DNA from: Streptomyces roseifaciens
GTDB taxonomy: Bacteria; Actinomycetota; Actinomycetes; Streptomycetales; Streptomycetaceae
NCBI RefSeq assembly: GCF_001445655.1
Contig: NZ_LNBE01000003.1
Coordinates: 1,594,530 to 1,658,529, forward strand
DNA: 64,000 nucleotides
Direction of reading: 5' to 3'
Below the pieces are notes generated by a model that did not search any database, was not told the DNA's origin, and saw only the letters and a program-made list of their open reading frames with translations. Positions 34,144-43,255 of the stretch are shown one piece after another (within the stretch, counting starts at the first letter, position 1; each line of letters begins with the position of its first letter). The position numbers and the translations under genes were made by a program.

Positions 34144-34944
34144 TCAGACCGGGGGAACCAGGGTGGCGTAGCGGTCCAGGACCTCCCGGTCGCCCCGCAC
34201 CGCGAGCCGGTCGGCGGGGATCCGTCCCCAGAGGAAGAGCATCAGCTCCGAAGCCGTACCGGACACTTCGACGTCACAGGCCTCCTGCTCGCCGGCGCCG
34301 GAGCGGACGTCGTCCCCGTCGAAGCGCACCGTCCACACCCCGGCGCCGTCCGTCCGCCGGAAGCGGTACCGCTCCCCGGAGCCGGGCGGGGCGGCGGCGC
34401 GGGTGCGGCTCCACGGCACCATCACCTCGAACGAGTGGTCCACGGCCTCCGCCGCGAGCGCGGCGTCGACCGGCCCGGGCGTCCCCAGGGCGTTCTCCGC
34501 GTCCCAGCGGTGCACGGCCGCCTCGATGGTCTGGACGCGCAGCCAGAATCCGGTGGTCTGCTCCCGCGACCACGTCCACGCGGGCTCCTCCGGGGCGCGG
34601 CTGCGGAACAGCGCCTCCAGCGCGGCCGCCCCCTCCGCGAACCAGTCGGCCAGGCTCTGCGGCAGCGGCCCGCGGTTGGGCGCGTGCTCCGGCCGCGGCC
34701 AGCCCGTGGTGTCCTCGGGGAGCCCGGCGGAGAAGGCCGGGTCGGAGGCGTCCGGCGGGCCCGTGAGCCGGTCCCCGACGATGTGCGCGACGCCCCGGTG
34801 CACGCTGCCCAGGTGCACGACCAGATCGGACACCGACCAGCCGGGGCAGGAGGGGACCGCGGGCGCCCCGCCGGCACCGGACGCCCGGCGGGCCGCGGCC
34901 TCGAACGCCCGTACCTCGCGGTGGAAATGGGGAAGGAGGTCCAC
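34144..34944 (-). CDS. Maleylpyruvate isomerase/DinB-fold metal-dependent protein
   Basis: The 266-residue protein belongs to the mycothiol-dependent maleylpyruvate isomerase family. It has the N-terminal four-helix DinB fold with metal-ligand histidines (SVSDLVVHLGSVHRG near 40-55, and IEAAVHRWDAENALG near 140) and a C-terminal SCP2-like domain. Members use mycothiol or bind zinc; many have no known substrate. GTG 34944 is used because the conserved DLLPHFHREV follows directly. Confidence 0.8.
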   Translation of the reverse strand: MDLLPHFHREVRAFEAAARRASGAGGAPAVPSCPGWSVSDLVVHLGSVHRGVAHIVGDRLTGPPDASDPAFSAGLPEDTTGWPRPEHAPNRGPLPQSLADWFAEGAAALEALFRSRAPEEPAWTWSREQTTGFWLRVQTIEAAVHRWDAENALGTPGPVDAALAAEAVDHSFEVMVPWSRTRAAAPPGSGERYRFRRTDGAGVWTVRFDGDDVRSGAGEQEACDVEVSGTASELMLFLWGRIPADRLAVRGDREVLDRYATLVPPV

Positions 34945-35011
34945 GCGCCCATTCTGCCACCGGGACGTCCTCCGCCTGGGATGATCCGTCCGGAGCGAGG
35001 GGGAGCGGAAC

Positions 35012-36886
35012 ATGAGGCGCGCGACGCTGCGGGAACGGCTGCGGTACTGGTTCGACGCCACCATGGACCGCGGGACCCCCGCCCTCATCGGCTGGCTCGC
35101 CCTGGCCTCGCTGCTGCTGGTCGCCTCGACCACCGTCCTGGTGGTGCTGTGCACCGACGAGGACACCGAGGCCAACGGCGGCTGGGCCGGCGTGGCCTGG
35201 ATGAGCATGCTGCGCACCCTCGACCCGGGCACGATGGGCGGCGACACCGGGGGCCCGGCGTTCCTGGTCCTGATGCTGCTGGTGACCATCGGCGGCATCT
35301 TCATCGTCAGCGCGCTCATCGGCGTCCTGACCACCGGCCTGGACATCCGGCTCCAGCAGCTGCGCAAGGGCCGCTCGCGGCTCGTCGAGCGCGGGCACAC
35401 CATCATCCTGGGCTGGTCGGAACAGGTCTTCACGGTGGTCGCCGAGCTGGTCGAGGCCAACCAGAGCAAGCGCCGCTCGTGCGTGGTGATCCTCGCCGAC
35501 CGCGACAAGGTCGCCATGGAGGACCGGATCCGCACCCGCGTCCCCGACACCGGCCGCACGCACGTCATCTGCCGCTCAGGCAACCCCCTCAAGCGGGCCG
35601 ACCTCGAGCTCGTGAGCCCCGACACCGCCCGGTCGATCATGGTGCTGCCACCCGGCGGGGACGACAGCGACACCAGCGTCATCAAGGTGCTGCTGTTGCT
35701 GAACAACCGCACCTGGCGCGGCTCCCGGCCCCACGTCGTCGCGGCCGTGCAGGACTCGGACAACCTCTCCGTGGCGCGCCTCGCGGCGGGGGACACCGGC
35801 CTGGTCGTCGACGCCGAGGACTTCGCCGTCCGGCTCGTCGTCCAGTCCCACCGGCAGGCGGGGCTCTCCGCGGTCTGCGACGAGCTGCTCAGCTTTGTCG
35901 GCAACGAGATCTACCTGCAGCCCGAACCGGCGCTGACCGGCACGACCTACGGCGAGGCGCTGCACGCCTACGAGCTCGGCATCCCCATCGGCCTGCGCAG
36001 GCCCGGCGGCGAGGTGCTGGTCAACCCCCCGATGGACACCGTGATCCAGGACGGGGACAGCGTGGCCGTCGTCGCCGAGGACGACCTGCTCATCCGCCTG
36101 GCCGACACCTGTGCCCCCGTCGTCCGCACGGCCATCTCCTGCCTGCCGGGCCCTCCGCCCGCCCCCGACCGGACCCTGCTCATCGGCTGGAACTCCCGCG
36201 CCCCGAAGATCGTCAGCCTGCTGGACCAGTTCGTCCGGCCCGGCTCCGTCCTCGACATCGCCGCACCCCGGTGGCCCGTGGAGGCCCTCGGCACCCCACG
36301 GGAGAACCTCACGGTCCGTCACCGCCCCTGCGACCCCACCAGCAGGAGGTCGCTGGAGTCCCTCGGGCCGGGCGGCTACCAGCACGTCGTCGTCCTCTCG
36401 GACGAGAGCGTCCCGCCCGACCTCGCCGACGACCGCACCCTGGTCACCCTGCTCCACCTGCGCGACATCGAGGTCCGCCTGGGCGACCCGTACTCGATCG
36501 TCACGGAGATGAACGACGACGGCAACCGCGAGGTGGCCCAGGTCACCAAGGCCGACGACTTCATCGTCAGCACCAAGCTCGTCTGCCTGCTGCTGACCCA
36601 ACTGGCCGAGAACCCCGGCCTCCACGACGTGCTCGCCGATCTCTTCGACCCCGTCGGCTCCGAGATCTACCTCAAGCCCGCGTCCCGCTACCTGCGCCCG
36701 GGTGCGCAGGCGAACTTCACGACGGTCATCGAGGCGGCCCGGCAGTGCGGGGAGACCGCCATCGGCTACCGGCTCCGCGCGCTGAGCGACCGGCCGCCCT
36801 TCTACGGGGTCTTCCTCAACCCGCCCAAGGCCGCCGCCCTCACCCTCGGCGAAGAGGACCACGTGGTCGTGCTCGCCGAGGGGTGA
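35012..36886 (+). CDS. CASTOR/POLLUX-like ion channel with RCK-type NAD-binding domains
   Basis: The 624-residue protein has two N-terminal membrane helices (about 24-46 and 84-106) framing a pore-like segment (MLRTLDPGTMGGDTGG). Two RCK/TrkA-like Rossmann domains follow: GHTIILGWSEQVFTVVAELV near 128 and TLLIGWNSRAPKIVSLLDQF near 388. This is the layout of plant CASTOR/POLLUX (DMI1) nuclear ion channels and their actinobacterial relatives. A role in potassium or calcium homeostasis is likely. It is transcribed alone, 67 bases from the divergent DinB-fold gene. Confidence 0.85.
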   Translation: MRRATLRERLRYWFDATMDRGTPALIGWLALASLLLVASTTVLVVLCTDEDTEANGGWAGVAWMSMLRTLDPGTMGGDTGGPAFLVLMLLVTIGGIFIVSALIGVLTTGLDIRLQQLRKGRSRLVERGHTIILGWSEQVFTVVAELVEANQSKRRSCVVILADRDKVAMEDRIRTRVPDTGRTHVICRSGNPLKRADLELVSPDTARSIMVLPPGGDDSDTSVIKVLLLLNNRTWRGSRPHVVAAVQDSDNLSVARLAAGDTGLVVDAEDFAVRLVVQSHRQAGLSAVCDELLSFVGNEIYLQPEPALTGTTYGEALHAYELGIPIGLRRPGGEVLVNPPMDTVIQDGDSVAVVAEDDLLIRLADTCAPVVRTAISCLPGPPPAPDRTLLIGWNSRAPKIVSLLDQFVRPGSVLDIAAPRWPVEALGTPRENLTVRHRPCDPTSRRSLESLGPGGYQHVVVLSDESVPPDLADDRTLVTLLHLRDIEVRLGDPYSIVTEMNDDGNREVAQVTKADDFIVSTKLVCLLLTQLAENPGLHDVLADLFDPVGSEIYLKPASRYLRPGAQANFTTVIEAARQCGETAIGYRLRALSDRPPFYGVFLNPPKAAALTLGEEDHVVVLAEG

Positions 36887-36897
36887 GCGTGGGCAGG

Positions 36898-37470
36898 ATG
36901 GACGGCATGGAGCCTCAGAACCCCTCCGGGGACACGTGTGCGAGCGGCCTTCCGCGGGACCTGGCGCACCTGGAGGTGCTGGAGTCGGAGGCGGTGCACG
37001 TCTTCCGTGAGGTGGCGGGGGAGTTCGAGCGGCCGGTGCTGCTGTTCTCGGGCGGCAAGGACTCCATCGTCATGCTGCACCTGGCTTTGAAGGCCTTCGC
37101 GCCGGCGCCGCTGCCGTTCGCGCTGCTGCACGTCGACACCGGCCACAACTTCCCCGAGGTCCTCGCCTACCGCGACCGCACCGTCGCCGGGCACGGGCTG
37201 CGCCTGCACGTCGCCTCGGTCCAGGAGGCCATCGACACCGGGCGGGTGCGTGAGCGCCCCTCCAACTTCACCGAACTCGACGTGTGGCAGTACATCGCCC
37301 GCGAGAAGATCGAGCTGCCCGCGATCTACTTCGCCCACCGGCGCGAGGTCTTCGCCCGGGGCGGCATGTGACTCGCCCCCGGCGCCTGGGGCGGCCCCCG
37401 CGACGGCGAGGACACCCGGATACGCACCGTGCGCTACCGCACCGTCGGCAAACGCGAGGGCTACTTCTAG
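36898..37470 (+). pseudogene. cysD: cysD remnant (sulfate adenylyltransferase subunit 2) with deletions and a stop
   Basis: The reading begins like CysD (DLAHLEVLESEAVHVFREVA, PP-loop LLFSGGKDSIVMLHLA, then LHVDTGHNFPEVLAYRD). It then jumps from VQEAIDTGRV to RERPSNFTELDVWQYIAREK, so about 80-100 residues of the middle are missing. A TGA at 37369-37371 interrupts RGGM*LAPGAWGGP, where CysD normally has Trp. A further deletion joins RTVRYRTVG to the family ending KREGYF (stop 37468-37470). The following ATGCTGGCCACCACGGCGCT (37486-37505) reads MLATTALLR, like the start of CysN, so a cysDN operon once stood here. Confidence 0.85.
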
Positions 37471-37520
37471 AACAAGCCGGTGAACATGCTGGCCACCACG
37501 GCGCTCCTGAGGGATCTTGT

Positions 37521-37543
37521 ACTGACAGATCGTTCACTGACAG
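37521..37543. repeat. Direct repeat ACTGACAG spaced 15 bp, upstream of amino acid permease
   Basis: ACTGACAG occurs at 37521-37528 and 37536-37543, with CTTGT just before. The 15-base period in the permease leader (60-80 bases before its start) could be an operator or part of the promoter. Confidence 0.35.
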
Positions 37544-37602
37544 GACGGCCCGGCGCGCGACCGCGCCGTGGACGCGTCGCGGCAAGAGAGGACCTCAGAA
37601 CT

Positions 37603-39042
37603 GTGAGCTCGCGAACCACGGGGGACCCGAGCGCCGGCACCGAGGGGTACAAACGCACCCTGGGCTCCCGGCAGATGCAGATGATCGCCATCGGCGGCAC
37701 CATCGGCACCGGCCTCTTCCTCGGCGCCGGCACCGCGATATCGCAGGCCGGCCCCAGCCTCATCATCTGGTACGCCGCCGCCGGCATCGTGCTCTTCCTC
37801 GTCATGCGGGCCCTGGGCGAGCTGCTCACCCACAACCCGGTCTCCGGCAGCTTCGCCGACTACGCCCACCGCTTCCTCGGCCCGTTCTGGGGGTACGCCA
37901 CCGCCTGGACGTACTGGATCATGTGGGTCACCACCGGCATGGCCGAGATCACCGCGGCCGGGCAGTACGTCAACTACTGGGCGCCCGGCTTCGCCCAGTG
38001 GAAGACGGCGCTGATCTCCCTCGTGGTGCTCGCCTGCGCCAACCTGATCTCGGTGAAGATCTTCGGCGAACTGGAGTTCTGGTTCGCGATCATCAAGGTC
38101 ACGGCCATCATCGGCATGATCCTCATCAGCCTCGGCGTGCTCATCATCGGCTTCGGCGACGCCGGTGACACCGCGTCGGTCAGCCATCTGTGGGCGGACG
38201 GCGGAGTCGCCCCGCACGGCGTGTGGAACTCCCTGATGACCCTGCAGATCGTCCTCTTCGCCTACCTCGGCGTCGAGCTCGTCGGCGTGACCGCGGGCGA
38301 GACCAAGGACCCGGAGAAGAACATCCCGCGCGCCATCAACAGCCTGCCGCTGCGCTTCGGCCTGTTCTACCTCGGCGCGCTGTTCGTCATCCTGTCGGTC
38401 GTGAGCTGGCAGGAGTTCCAGCCCGGGACGAGCCCGTTCGTCGCCGCCTTCACCAAGATCGGCATCCCGGCCGCGGCCGGCATCGTCAACTTCGTCGTCC
38501 TCACCTCGGCGCTGTCCTCGTGCAACGCCGGCGGGCTGTACGCCACGGCGCGCATGCTGCGCACCGCAGGGCTCAACGGCCACGGCCCCGCGGCCCTCGG
38601 CCGGCTGAGCAAGCGCGGTGTGCCCGCCACGGCGGTCGTCATCTCGGCGCTGGTCATGGCCCTGGGCGTGCTCGTCAACGCCATCGACCCGGAGCACGCG
38701 TTCGCCTACATCACGGCGGTCTCCACCGGCGGCGCCATCACGGTGTGGAGCATCATCCTCGTGACGCACCTGCGCTACCGCCGGGCCGTGGCGGAGGGCC
38801 GGGCGGTCGCCTCCTCCTACCGCATGCCGGGCGCCCCGTACACGAACTGGCTCGCGCTCGCGGCCTTCGCCTTCGTGACGGTCCTGGTCGCCTGGGACTC
38901 CGGCACCCGAGTGGCCCTCTACGTCATCGCCGTCTGGTTCGTCCTGCTGGGCCTGGGCTATCCGCTCGCCCGCCGGCGCCGGGCCGCCGAGGCCCCCGCG
39001 GCCGCGGTCGAGGACACCGTGAAGACCAGCGCACGGAGCTGA
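37603..39042 (+). CDS. Amino acid permease (APC family, GabP/AnsP-like)
   Basis: The 479-residue protein has 12 predicted membrane helices and the APC amino acid transporter signature near the N-terminus: RQMQMIAIGGTIGTGLFLGA, then AGPSLIIWYAAAG. The helix-8 region ALSSCNAGGLYATARMLRTA also matches. Proline, GABA or asparagine are the usual substrates of this clade. GTG 37603 is preferred; the frame extends upstream into the cysN remnant but that part is not permease-like. Confidence 0.88.
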   Translation: MSSRTTGDPSAGTEGYKRTLGSRQMQMIAIGGTIGTGLFLGAGTAISQAGPSLIIWYAAAGIVLFLVMRALGELLTHNPVSGSFADYAHRFLGPFWGYATAWTYWIMWVTTGMAEITAAGQYVNYWAPGFAQWKTALISLVVLACANLISVKIFGELEFWFAIIKVTAIIGMILISLGVLIIGFGDAGDTASVSHLWADGGVAPHGVWNSLMTLQIVLFAYLGVELVGVTAGETKDPEKNIPRAINSLPLRFGLFYLGALFVILSVVSWQEFQPGTSPFVAAFTKIGIPAAAGIVNFVVLTSALSSCNAGGLYATARMLRTAGLNGHGPAALGRLSKRGVPATAVVISALVMALGVLVNAIDPEHAFAYITAVSTGGAITVWSIILVTHLRYRRAVAEGRAVASSYRMPGAPYTNWLALAAFAFVTVLVAWDSGTRVALYVIAVWFVLLGLGYPLARRRRAAEAPAAAVEDTVKTSARS

Positions 39043-39047
39043 CGGTC

Positions 39048-39071
39048 CGGCGCCCCCGCCCGGGGGCGCCG
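39048..39071 (+). terminator. Palindromic terminator after the amino acid permease
   Basis: CGGCGCCCCCG (39048-39058) and CGGGGGCGCCG (39061-39071) are perfect inverted repeats with two bases between them, five bases downstream of the permease stop. It will form a strong GC hairpin. Confidence 0.65.
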
Positions 39072-39200
39072 ACCGCCGGTCCCCTCCACCGGCCGCCGCT
39101 CCACCAGTTGCGGCCGAACGCTCCCGCGAACCGCACCCGCGTGGCAGCATTTTCAGCACGGTCGGCGGTGACACCCGCCGGCTCGAGGGGGGCTGATGAC

Positions 39201-41207
39201 GTGCCGGAGCCTGTGAGACGGCCCTTGGGGATCGAGGGCATCGAGGCGCTCTACCAGGAATGCCGCACCATGGTCCAGGACGGCCGTGCGGGGCGGGGCG
39301 GGCGCGGACTGCCCGTGCTGGTGCTCGTCGGCACCCGCGGCAGCGGGCGCACCGCGGCGCTGGCCTGGCTCGGCTACCTCGGCTCCCACCGGCCCCACGC
39401 CTTCTACGACTTCGCCTCCGCCGGGCCGCGGCGGCCGCACGAGGTCGCGGGCCGCCTCGCCTACGGGCTCTCGCACCGCTTCGCCCGCCAGCCCGCCCTG
39501 CTCTTCCCCCGCCTCACCCTGGGCCTGCTCGTCGTCGACCCCGGGCTCTCGCTGGACGCCAACGACTCCCGGCGGGCCGGCCACCAGCTGCGCCGCGCCC
39601 TGCACGACGCCCGCGAGGACACCGGCGCGGCCGACCGGGCCGCCGACGTCGCCGGCCTCCTGCAGGACCTCAACCTCCTGCAGATCCCCGGCATCGGCCT
39701 GCTGGCCGGGCTGATCCGCCGCCCGCCGCGGCTCCCGCTCAGCGTCGCCCGGCGCACCGGCTTCTCCTGGTACGCGGGCCCGCACGCCCCGGTGGACGAA
39801 CTCGTCGCCCTCAACCAGCTGAGCAAGAGCGGGACCGACGTGGACCGGGCCGCCGTGGACCGGCGGCTGTGCGAGGCGTTCCTCGCCGACCTGCGTGGCG
39901 AGTACGCACGCCGCCGCCGCGACCGCAACTGCGCGGTCCTCCTGGACAACGTCGACGCCGAGGGCGGCCGGGACTTCCTCGACCTGCTCGTGCGGCTGCG
40001 CGACGAGAGCGGCGCCCCCGACCCGCTGCTGGCCGTCGCCACCGCCTCCGACACCGGACGGATCCCCGGCCCCTTCGCCCGCGGGCCGGCCGGGGTGTGG
40101 ATCCGCTCGCCCGAGCAGGCCTCCTACGCCGACTGGGAGCGCTCCGTCCCCGACCCGCCGCCCGACGCCTCCTGGCACTGGTACTGCGTCCAGCTGCGCG
40201 ACCTGACCGCGGCCGAGGTCTCCCAGCTCGGGGCCGGGATCGCCGACCGCCTGCCCGAGGCCCCGCCGCTGGCCCACCGGCTGACGCGCGGTCACGCATG
40301 GAGCGCCGGCCGGCTGCTGGAGACGGCGGCGCGCATACCCGGCCGCGGCGACAGCGAGGCCCTGCTGCGCGGGATCCTCGCCACCCCCGTCCCCTCCGCC
40401 GACGACCAGTCCGAGGCCGAGCCGCTCGACCGCGTCATCCTGCGCGACCTCCTGGACGGCATGAACGAGGAGCAGCGCGCCGCGCTCGTCGTGTGCTCCG
40501 CAGCCCGCGAGTTCGACGCCGCCTGGGACGCCGACCTCCTCGAGTCCTTCACCCTCCGCACGCGCAACAGCCTCGCCCGCGAGACGGGCACCCGGCTGTG
40601 GCTCGTCGACCCCGTCCCCCAGGACGCAGGCGCACGCGGCGGCCGCGGCTCCGGCTACCTGGAGAACTCCCACCCGCGCCCGCTGTCCGGCCGGCCGGTC
40701 CTGCACCCGTGGCTGCGCCTGCTGCTCCTGCAGGAGCTGGCCCGCAGCCGCTCGCGCTGGGACGAGACCCACGAACAGCTGCAGGTCTGGCACATGCTCT
40801 ACGGTCACCCGCTGGACGTGCGCTACCACGCGCTCGCCCTCGGCCAGCTCGACGACGTCGTCGACCACCTCGCCCGCAGCCTGACGGAACTGCCCGACAC
40901 CGACGCCTGGCTCTACGAGCTGTACGCGGTCACGGCCGCACCGCTGCGCACGCCGGTCCTGCCCGAGCGGACGGCCACGCTGCGGGTGGACCGGGTCGCC
41001 GAGGAGCTGGCCCCCCGCTCCTTCGCCGAGCGCCGGGCCCTGACCATGCTGGTGGCCGCCCTGTGGTTGGCGGGCGACGCGCGCAACCGGCTGCCCGCCG
41101 CGCGCCCCGAACTCAACGACACCATCGGCTCGATGTTCCAGAGCCTGGCCATGCACTCCGATCCCCGCCGGGTGGGGCTCAGGCACGAGGCCGCGAAGTA
41201 CATCTGA
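39201..41207 (+). CDS. Orphan P-loop ATPase-like protein, hypothetical
   Basis: The 668-residue protein has a P-loop near residue 38 (VLVGTRGSGRTAAL) in which Arg replaces the usual Lys. A Walker-B-like strand is NCAVLLDNVDAEGG (near 245), and helical regions extend to the C-terminus (WHWYCVQLRDLTAAEVSQLG, LHPWLRLLLLQELARSRSRW). The layout recalls STAND/AAA NTPases, but I do not recognise a named family. It starts at GTG 39201. It is followed 49 bases later by a membrane-anchored ligand-binding protein, and the two probably work together. ATP hydrolysis is unproven because of the Lys-to-Arg change. Confidence 0.7.
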   Translation: MPEPVRRPLGIEGIEALYQECRTMVQDGRAGRGGRGLPVLVLVGTRGSGRTAALAWLGYLGSHRPHAFYDFASAGPRRPHEVAGRLAYGLSHRFARQPALLFPRLTLGLLVVDPGLSLDANDSRRAGHQLRRALHDAREDTGAADRAADVAGLLQDLNLLQIPGIGLLAGLIRRPPRLPLSVARRTGFSWYAGPHAPVDELVALNQLSKSGTDVDRAAVDRRLCEAFLADLRGEYARRRRDRNCAVLLDNVDAEGGRDFLDLLVRLRDESGAPDPLLAVATASDTGRIPGPFARGPAGVWIRSPEQASYADWERSVPDPPPDASWHWYCVQLRDLTAAEVSQLGAGIADRLPEAPPLAHRLTRGHAWSAGRLLETAARIPGRGDSEALLRGILATPVPSADDQSEAEPLDRVILRDLLDGMNEEQRAALVVCSAAREFDAAWDADLLESFTLRTRNSLARETGTRLWLVDPVPQDAGARGGRGSGYLENSHPRPLSGRPVLHPWLRLLLLQELARSRSRWDETHEQLQVWHMLYGHPLDVRYHALALGQLDDVVDHLARSLTELPDTDAWLYELYAVTAAPLRTPVLPERTATLRVDRVAEELAPRSFAERRALTMLVAALWLAGDARNRLPAARPELNDTIGSMFQSLAMHSDPRRVGLRHEAAKYI

Positions 41208-41256
41208 GCGCGCCCTGGCAGCGCGTGACCACCGCCGTCCGCAAGGAGCCCGCATC

Positions 41257-42807
41257 ATGCCCGTGACCCCTGGACGACTCGACGCGCTGCCTCCCTGGTG
41301 GAAGGGGTGGCCGGGGCTCGCCGCACTGGTCCTCGTCCTGGCCCTCCTGGCCGGCGGCGCCTTCTGGCTGCTGGGCACGGACGAGGGGGAGGACCGCTGC
41401 GCCGGTGACCAGCCGGGCCTGGTGTGGGCCGGCTCCGGCAGGGACCGCGAGTGCGTCGGCGTCGTCGACGAGACGGCCTACGCCTTCGCCCCCGAGCTCA
41501 AGGAGGTCACCGAGAGGATCGCGGCGGAGAACCGGCGCGTGCGCGACCAGTGGGAGAAGCCCGGCGCAGGCAAGACCCCCGTCCCCTACGTCAGGATCGG
41601 CCTGCTGACCCCGATGACCGCGAGCGACAGCAGCGTGCTGCCCATCGAGGAGATCAAGAGCAGCCTCGAAGGCGCCTACACCGCGCAGTGCCGGGCCAAC
41701 GCCTGCCCGTCCCTGTCCGCCGTGAACGCGACCGGCGTCCACGGGCGGACCCCGCAGATCCAGCTGGTCCTCGCCAGCGAGGGCAGGAACCAGCTCCACT
41801 GGCGGCCCGTCGTCGAACGGCTGGCGGACATGACCGGCGGGGACCACCCGCTGGTGGCCGTCGCCGGCATGGGCGTCAGCGTGCCCGAGACGCAGAGAGC
41901 GGCCGACGAGCTCGCCAAGCGGAAGATCCCGGCGATCGGCGCCGTGCTGACCGCGACCAACGTCAACTCGGAGCGCCTGTTCAAGGTCTCGCCGTCCAAC
42001 ACCGACTACGCCAAGGCGCTGCGGCAGCGCCTGGACCGGCTGCCCGCCGAACAGCGCCGCGGCTACCTGGTCTTCGACAGCCGGGACGACAACTACGTAC
42101 GGACCATGCGCAAGGCGTACGACGAGGTCTTCGCCGACTACATCGACAAGCGCCGCGTCTCCTTCGTGGGCACCACCGGCCCCCGCACCGACGGCGTGCC
42201 CAGCCTCTTCTTCAACGCCTTCAACAACATCTGCCTGACCAAGTCCGAGCTGGTCTTCTACGCGGGGCGCGGCCGCGACCTCTCCGACCTGGTGCGGTCG
42301 CTGTCCTCGCGCAGCCAGTGCGGGCACGACAAGCCCATCACGATCCTCGCGGGCTCGCAGGGAGCCGTGCAGCAGGCGAACGACGTGATGGGGCTGCTGA
42401 AGGACAGCAGGATCACCATCCTGCAGGCCTCGGCGACCAGCACGGAGCAGTGGATCAAGGGGGTCGAGGCGCCGAGCGGCTTCAAGTCCTTCCACCAGAG
42501 CTTCCGCGACCTGAAGTTCCCCGACAAGGAGCTCACCGACGGCTACGCCGTCATGCACCACGACTCCGTGCTGACGGCCGTGTGGGCGCTGCGCATGGTC
42601 ACCGGCCAGACCGGCCGGGAGACGCCGACCGTGCAGGACGTCTTCAACCAGCTGACCAACCTCCACGACGCCGCCGTGGTCCCCGCCGCGAGCGGGGACC
42701 TCAGCTTCGACGACGCCTCCGACGGCTGGCCGCACAACAAGCCGGTGCCCATCATCCAGGCCCCCGGCGGCTCCCCGGGACCCGGGCCGCTGTACAAGAC
42801 CCCGTAG
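41257..42807 (+). CDS. Membrane-anchored periplasmic-binding-fold protein (LIV/ANF receptor-like)
   Basis: The 516-residue protein has one N-terminal membrane helix (residues 19-40, LAALVLVLALLAGGAFWLLG) with no lipobox, and an external domain of the branched-chain amino acid/ANF-receptor type: YVRIGLLTPMTASDSSVLPI, then VAVAGMGVSVPETQRAADEL and AIGAVLTATNVNSERLFKVS. No ABC permease or ATPase gene follows, so it looks like a sensor rather than a transporter component. The orphan ATPase gene directly upstream is its likely partner. Confidence 0.75.
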   Translation: MPVTPGRLDALPPWWKGWPGLAALVLVLALLAGGAFWLLGTDEGEDRCAGDQPGLVWAGSGRDRECVGVVDETAYAFAPELKEVTERIAAENRRVRDQWEKPGAGKTPVPYVRIGLLTPMTASDSSVLPIEEIKSSLEGAYTAQCRANACPSLSAVNATGVHGRTPQIQLVLASEGRNQLHWRPVVERLADMTGGDHPLVAVAGMGVSVPETQRAADELAKRKIPAIGAVLTATNVNSERLFKVSPSNTDYAKALRQRLDRLPAEQRRGYLVFDSRDDNYVRTMRKAYDEVFADYIDKRRVSFVGTTGPRTDGVPSLFFNAFNNICLTKSELVFYAGRGRDLSDLVRSLSSRSQCGHDKPITILAGSQGAVQQANDVMGLLKDSRITILQASATSTEQWIKGVEAPSGFKSFHQSFRDLKFPDKELTDGYAVMHHDSVLTAVWALRMVTGQTGRETPTVQDVFNQLTNLHDAAVVPAASGDLSFDDASDGWPHNKPVPIIQAPGGSPGPGPLYKTP

Positions 42808-42836
42808 GGCGGCGCCCCGCGGGCTCCCGGCCGCCG
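42808..42836. terminator. Possible bidirectional terminator between convergent genes
   Basis: GGCGGC (42808-42813) can pair with GCCGCC (42830-42835) across a GC-rich interior, in the 33-base gap between the plus-strand sensor gene and the minus-strand basic protein gene. Confidence 0.35.
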
Positions 42837-42840
42837 GGGA

Positions 42841-43164
42841 CTAGCGCCCCAGCTTCCGCTTGAGCTCGGCCTTGTTCATGTTCGACCGGCCCTGGACGTT
42901 GCGGCGCCGGGCCTCGGCGTAGAGCTGGTCGTAGGTGGGTCCCTCGGCGCCGCTGTGGGAGCGCTGCCCGCCCCGCTTGGAGGAGGACATGTCCTGGGTC
43001 GAGGACCTGCTCGCCGTCTTCGACTCCCCGGACCGGGCCCGCTCCTTGTTGACGGTGCGCGCGGCGATCTCCTCGGCGCGCTTGGTGCTCTCCCCGCGCT
43101 GCTCGGCGCTCTCCTTGATGTGCTCGTACTGCCGCTCACGCTTGGGGCTCGAACCTCGGGGCAT
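42841..43164 (-). CDS. Small basic protein with C-terminal SAP/Rho_N-like domain
   Basis: The 107-residue, very hydrophilic protein is common in streptomycetes and is sometimes labelled plasmid stabilisation protein. The N-terminal part (MPRGSSPKRERQYEHIKESA) is helical and charged, and the last 35 residues (YDQLYAEARRRNVQGRSNMN then KAELKRKLGR) look like a Rho_N/SAP nucleic-acid-binding helix pair. AAGGA eight bases before ATG 43164 decides the start over the upstream ATGs at 43173 and 43182. Its function is unknown; DNA or RNA binding is likely. Confidence 0.78.
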   Translation of the reverse strand: MPRGSSPKRERQYEHIKESAEQRGESTKRAEEIAARTVNKERARSGESKTASRSSTQDMSSSKRGGQRSHSGAEGPTYDQLYAEARRRNVQGRSNMNKAELKRKLGR

Positions 43165-43255
43165 GATGTCCATCCTTGCCATGTCGTGTACTGATTTCCC
43201 ACCCTGCCCGCGGCCCCGGGCACCTGCAACCGGTCGGCCCGGGCAGGGCGCCGGC

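Noticed and set aside
33211..37371. A 1386-codon plus-strand open frame
   Set aside because: It joins shadows of the minus-strand GNAT and DinB-fold genes and of the channel gene; only the last part, the cysD remnant, is real.
39153..41378. Long minus-strand open frame opposite the ATPase gene
   Set aside because: It is a GC-rich shadow; the plus strand has the P-loop and gene-like composition.
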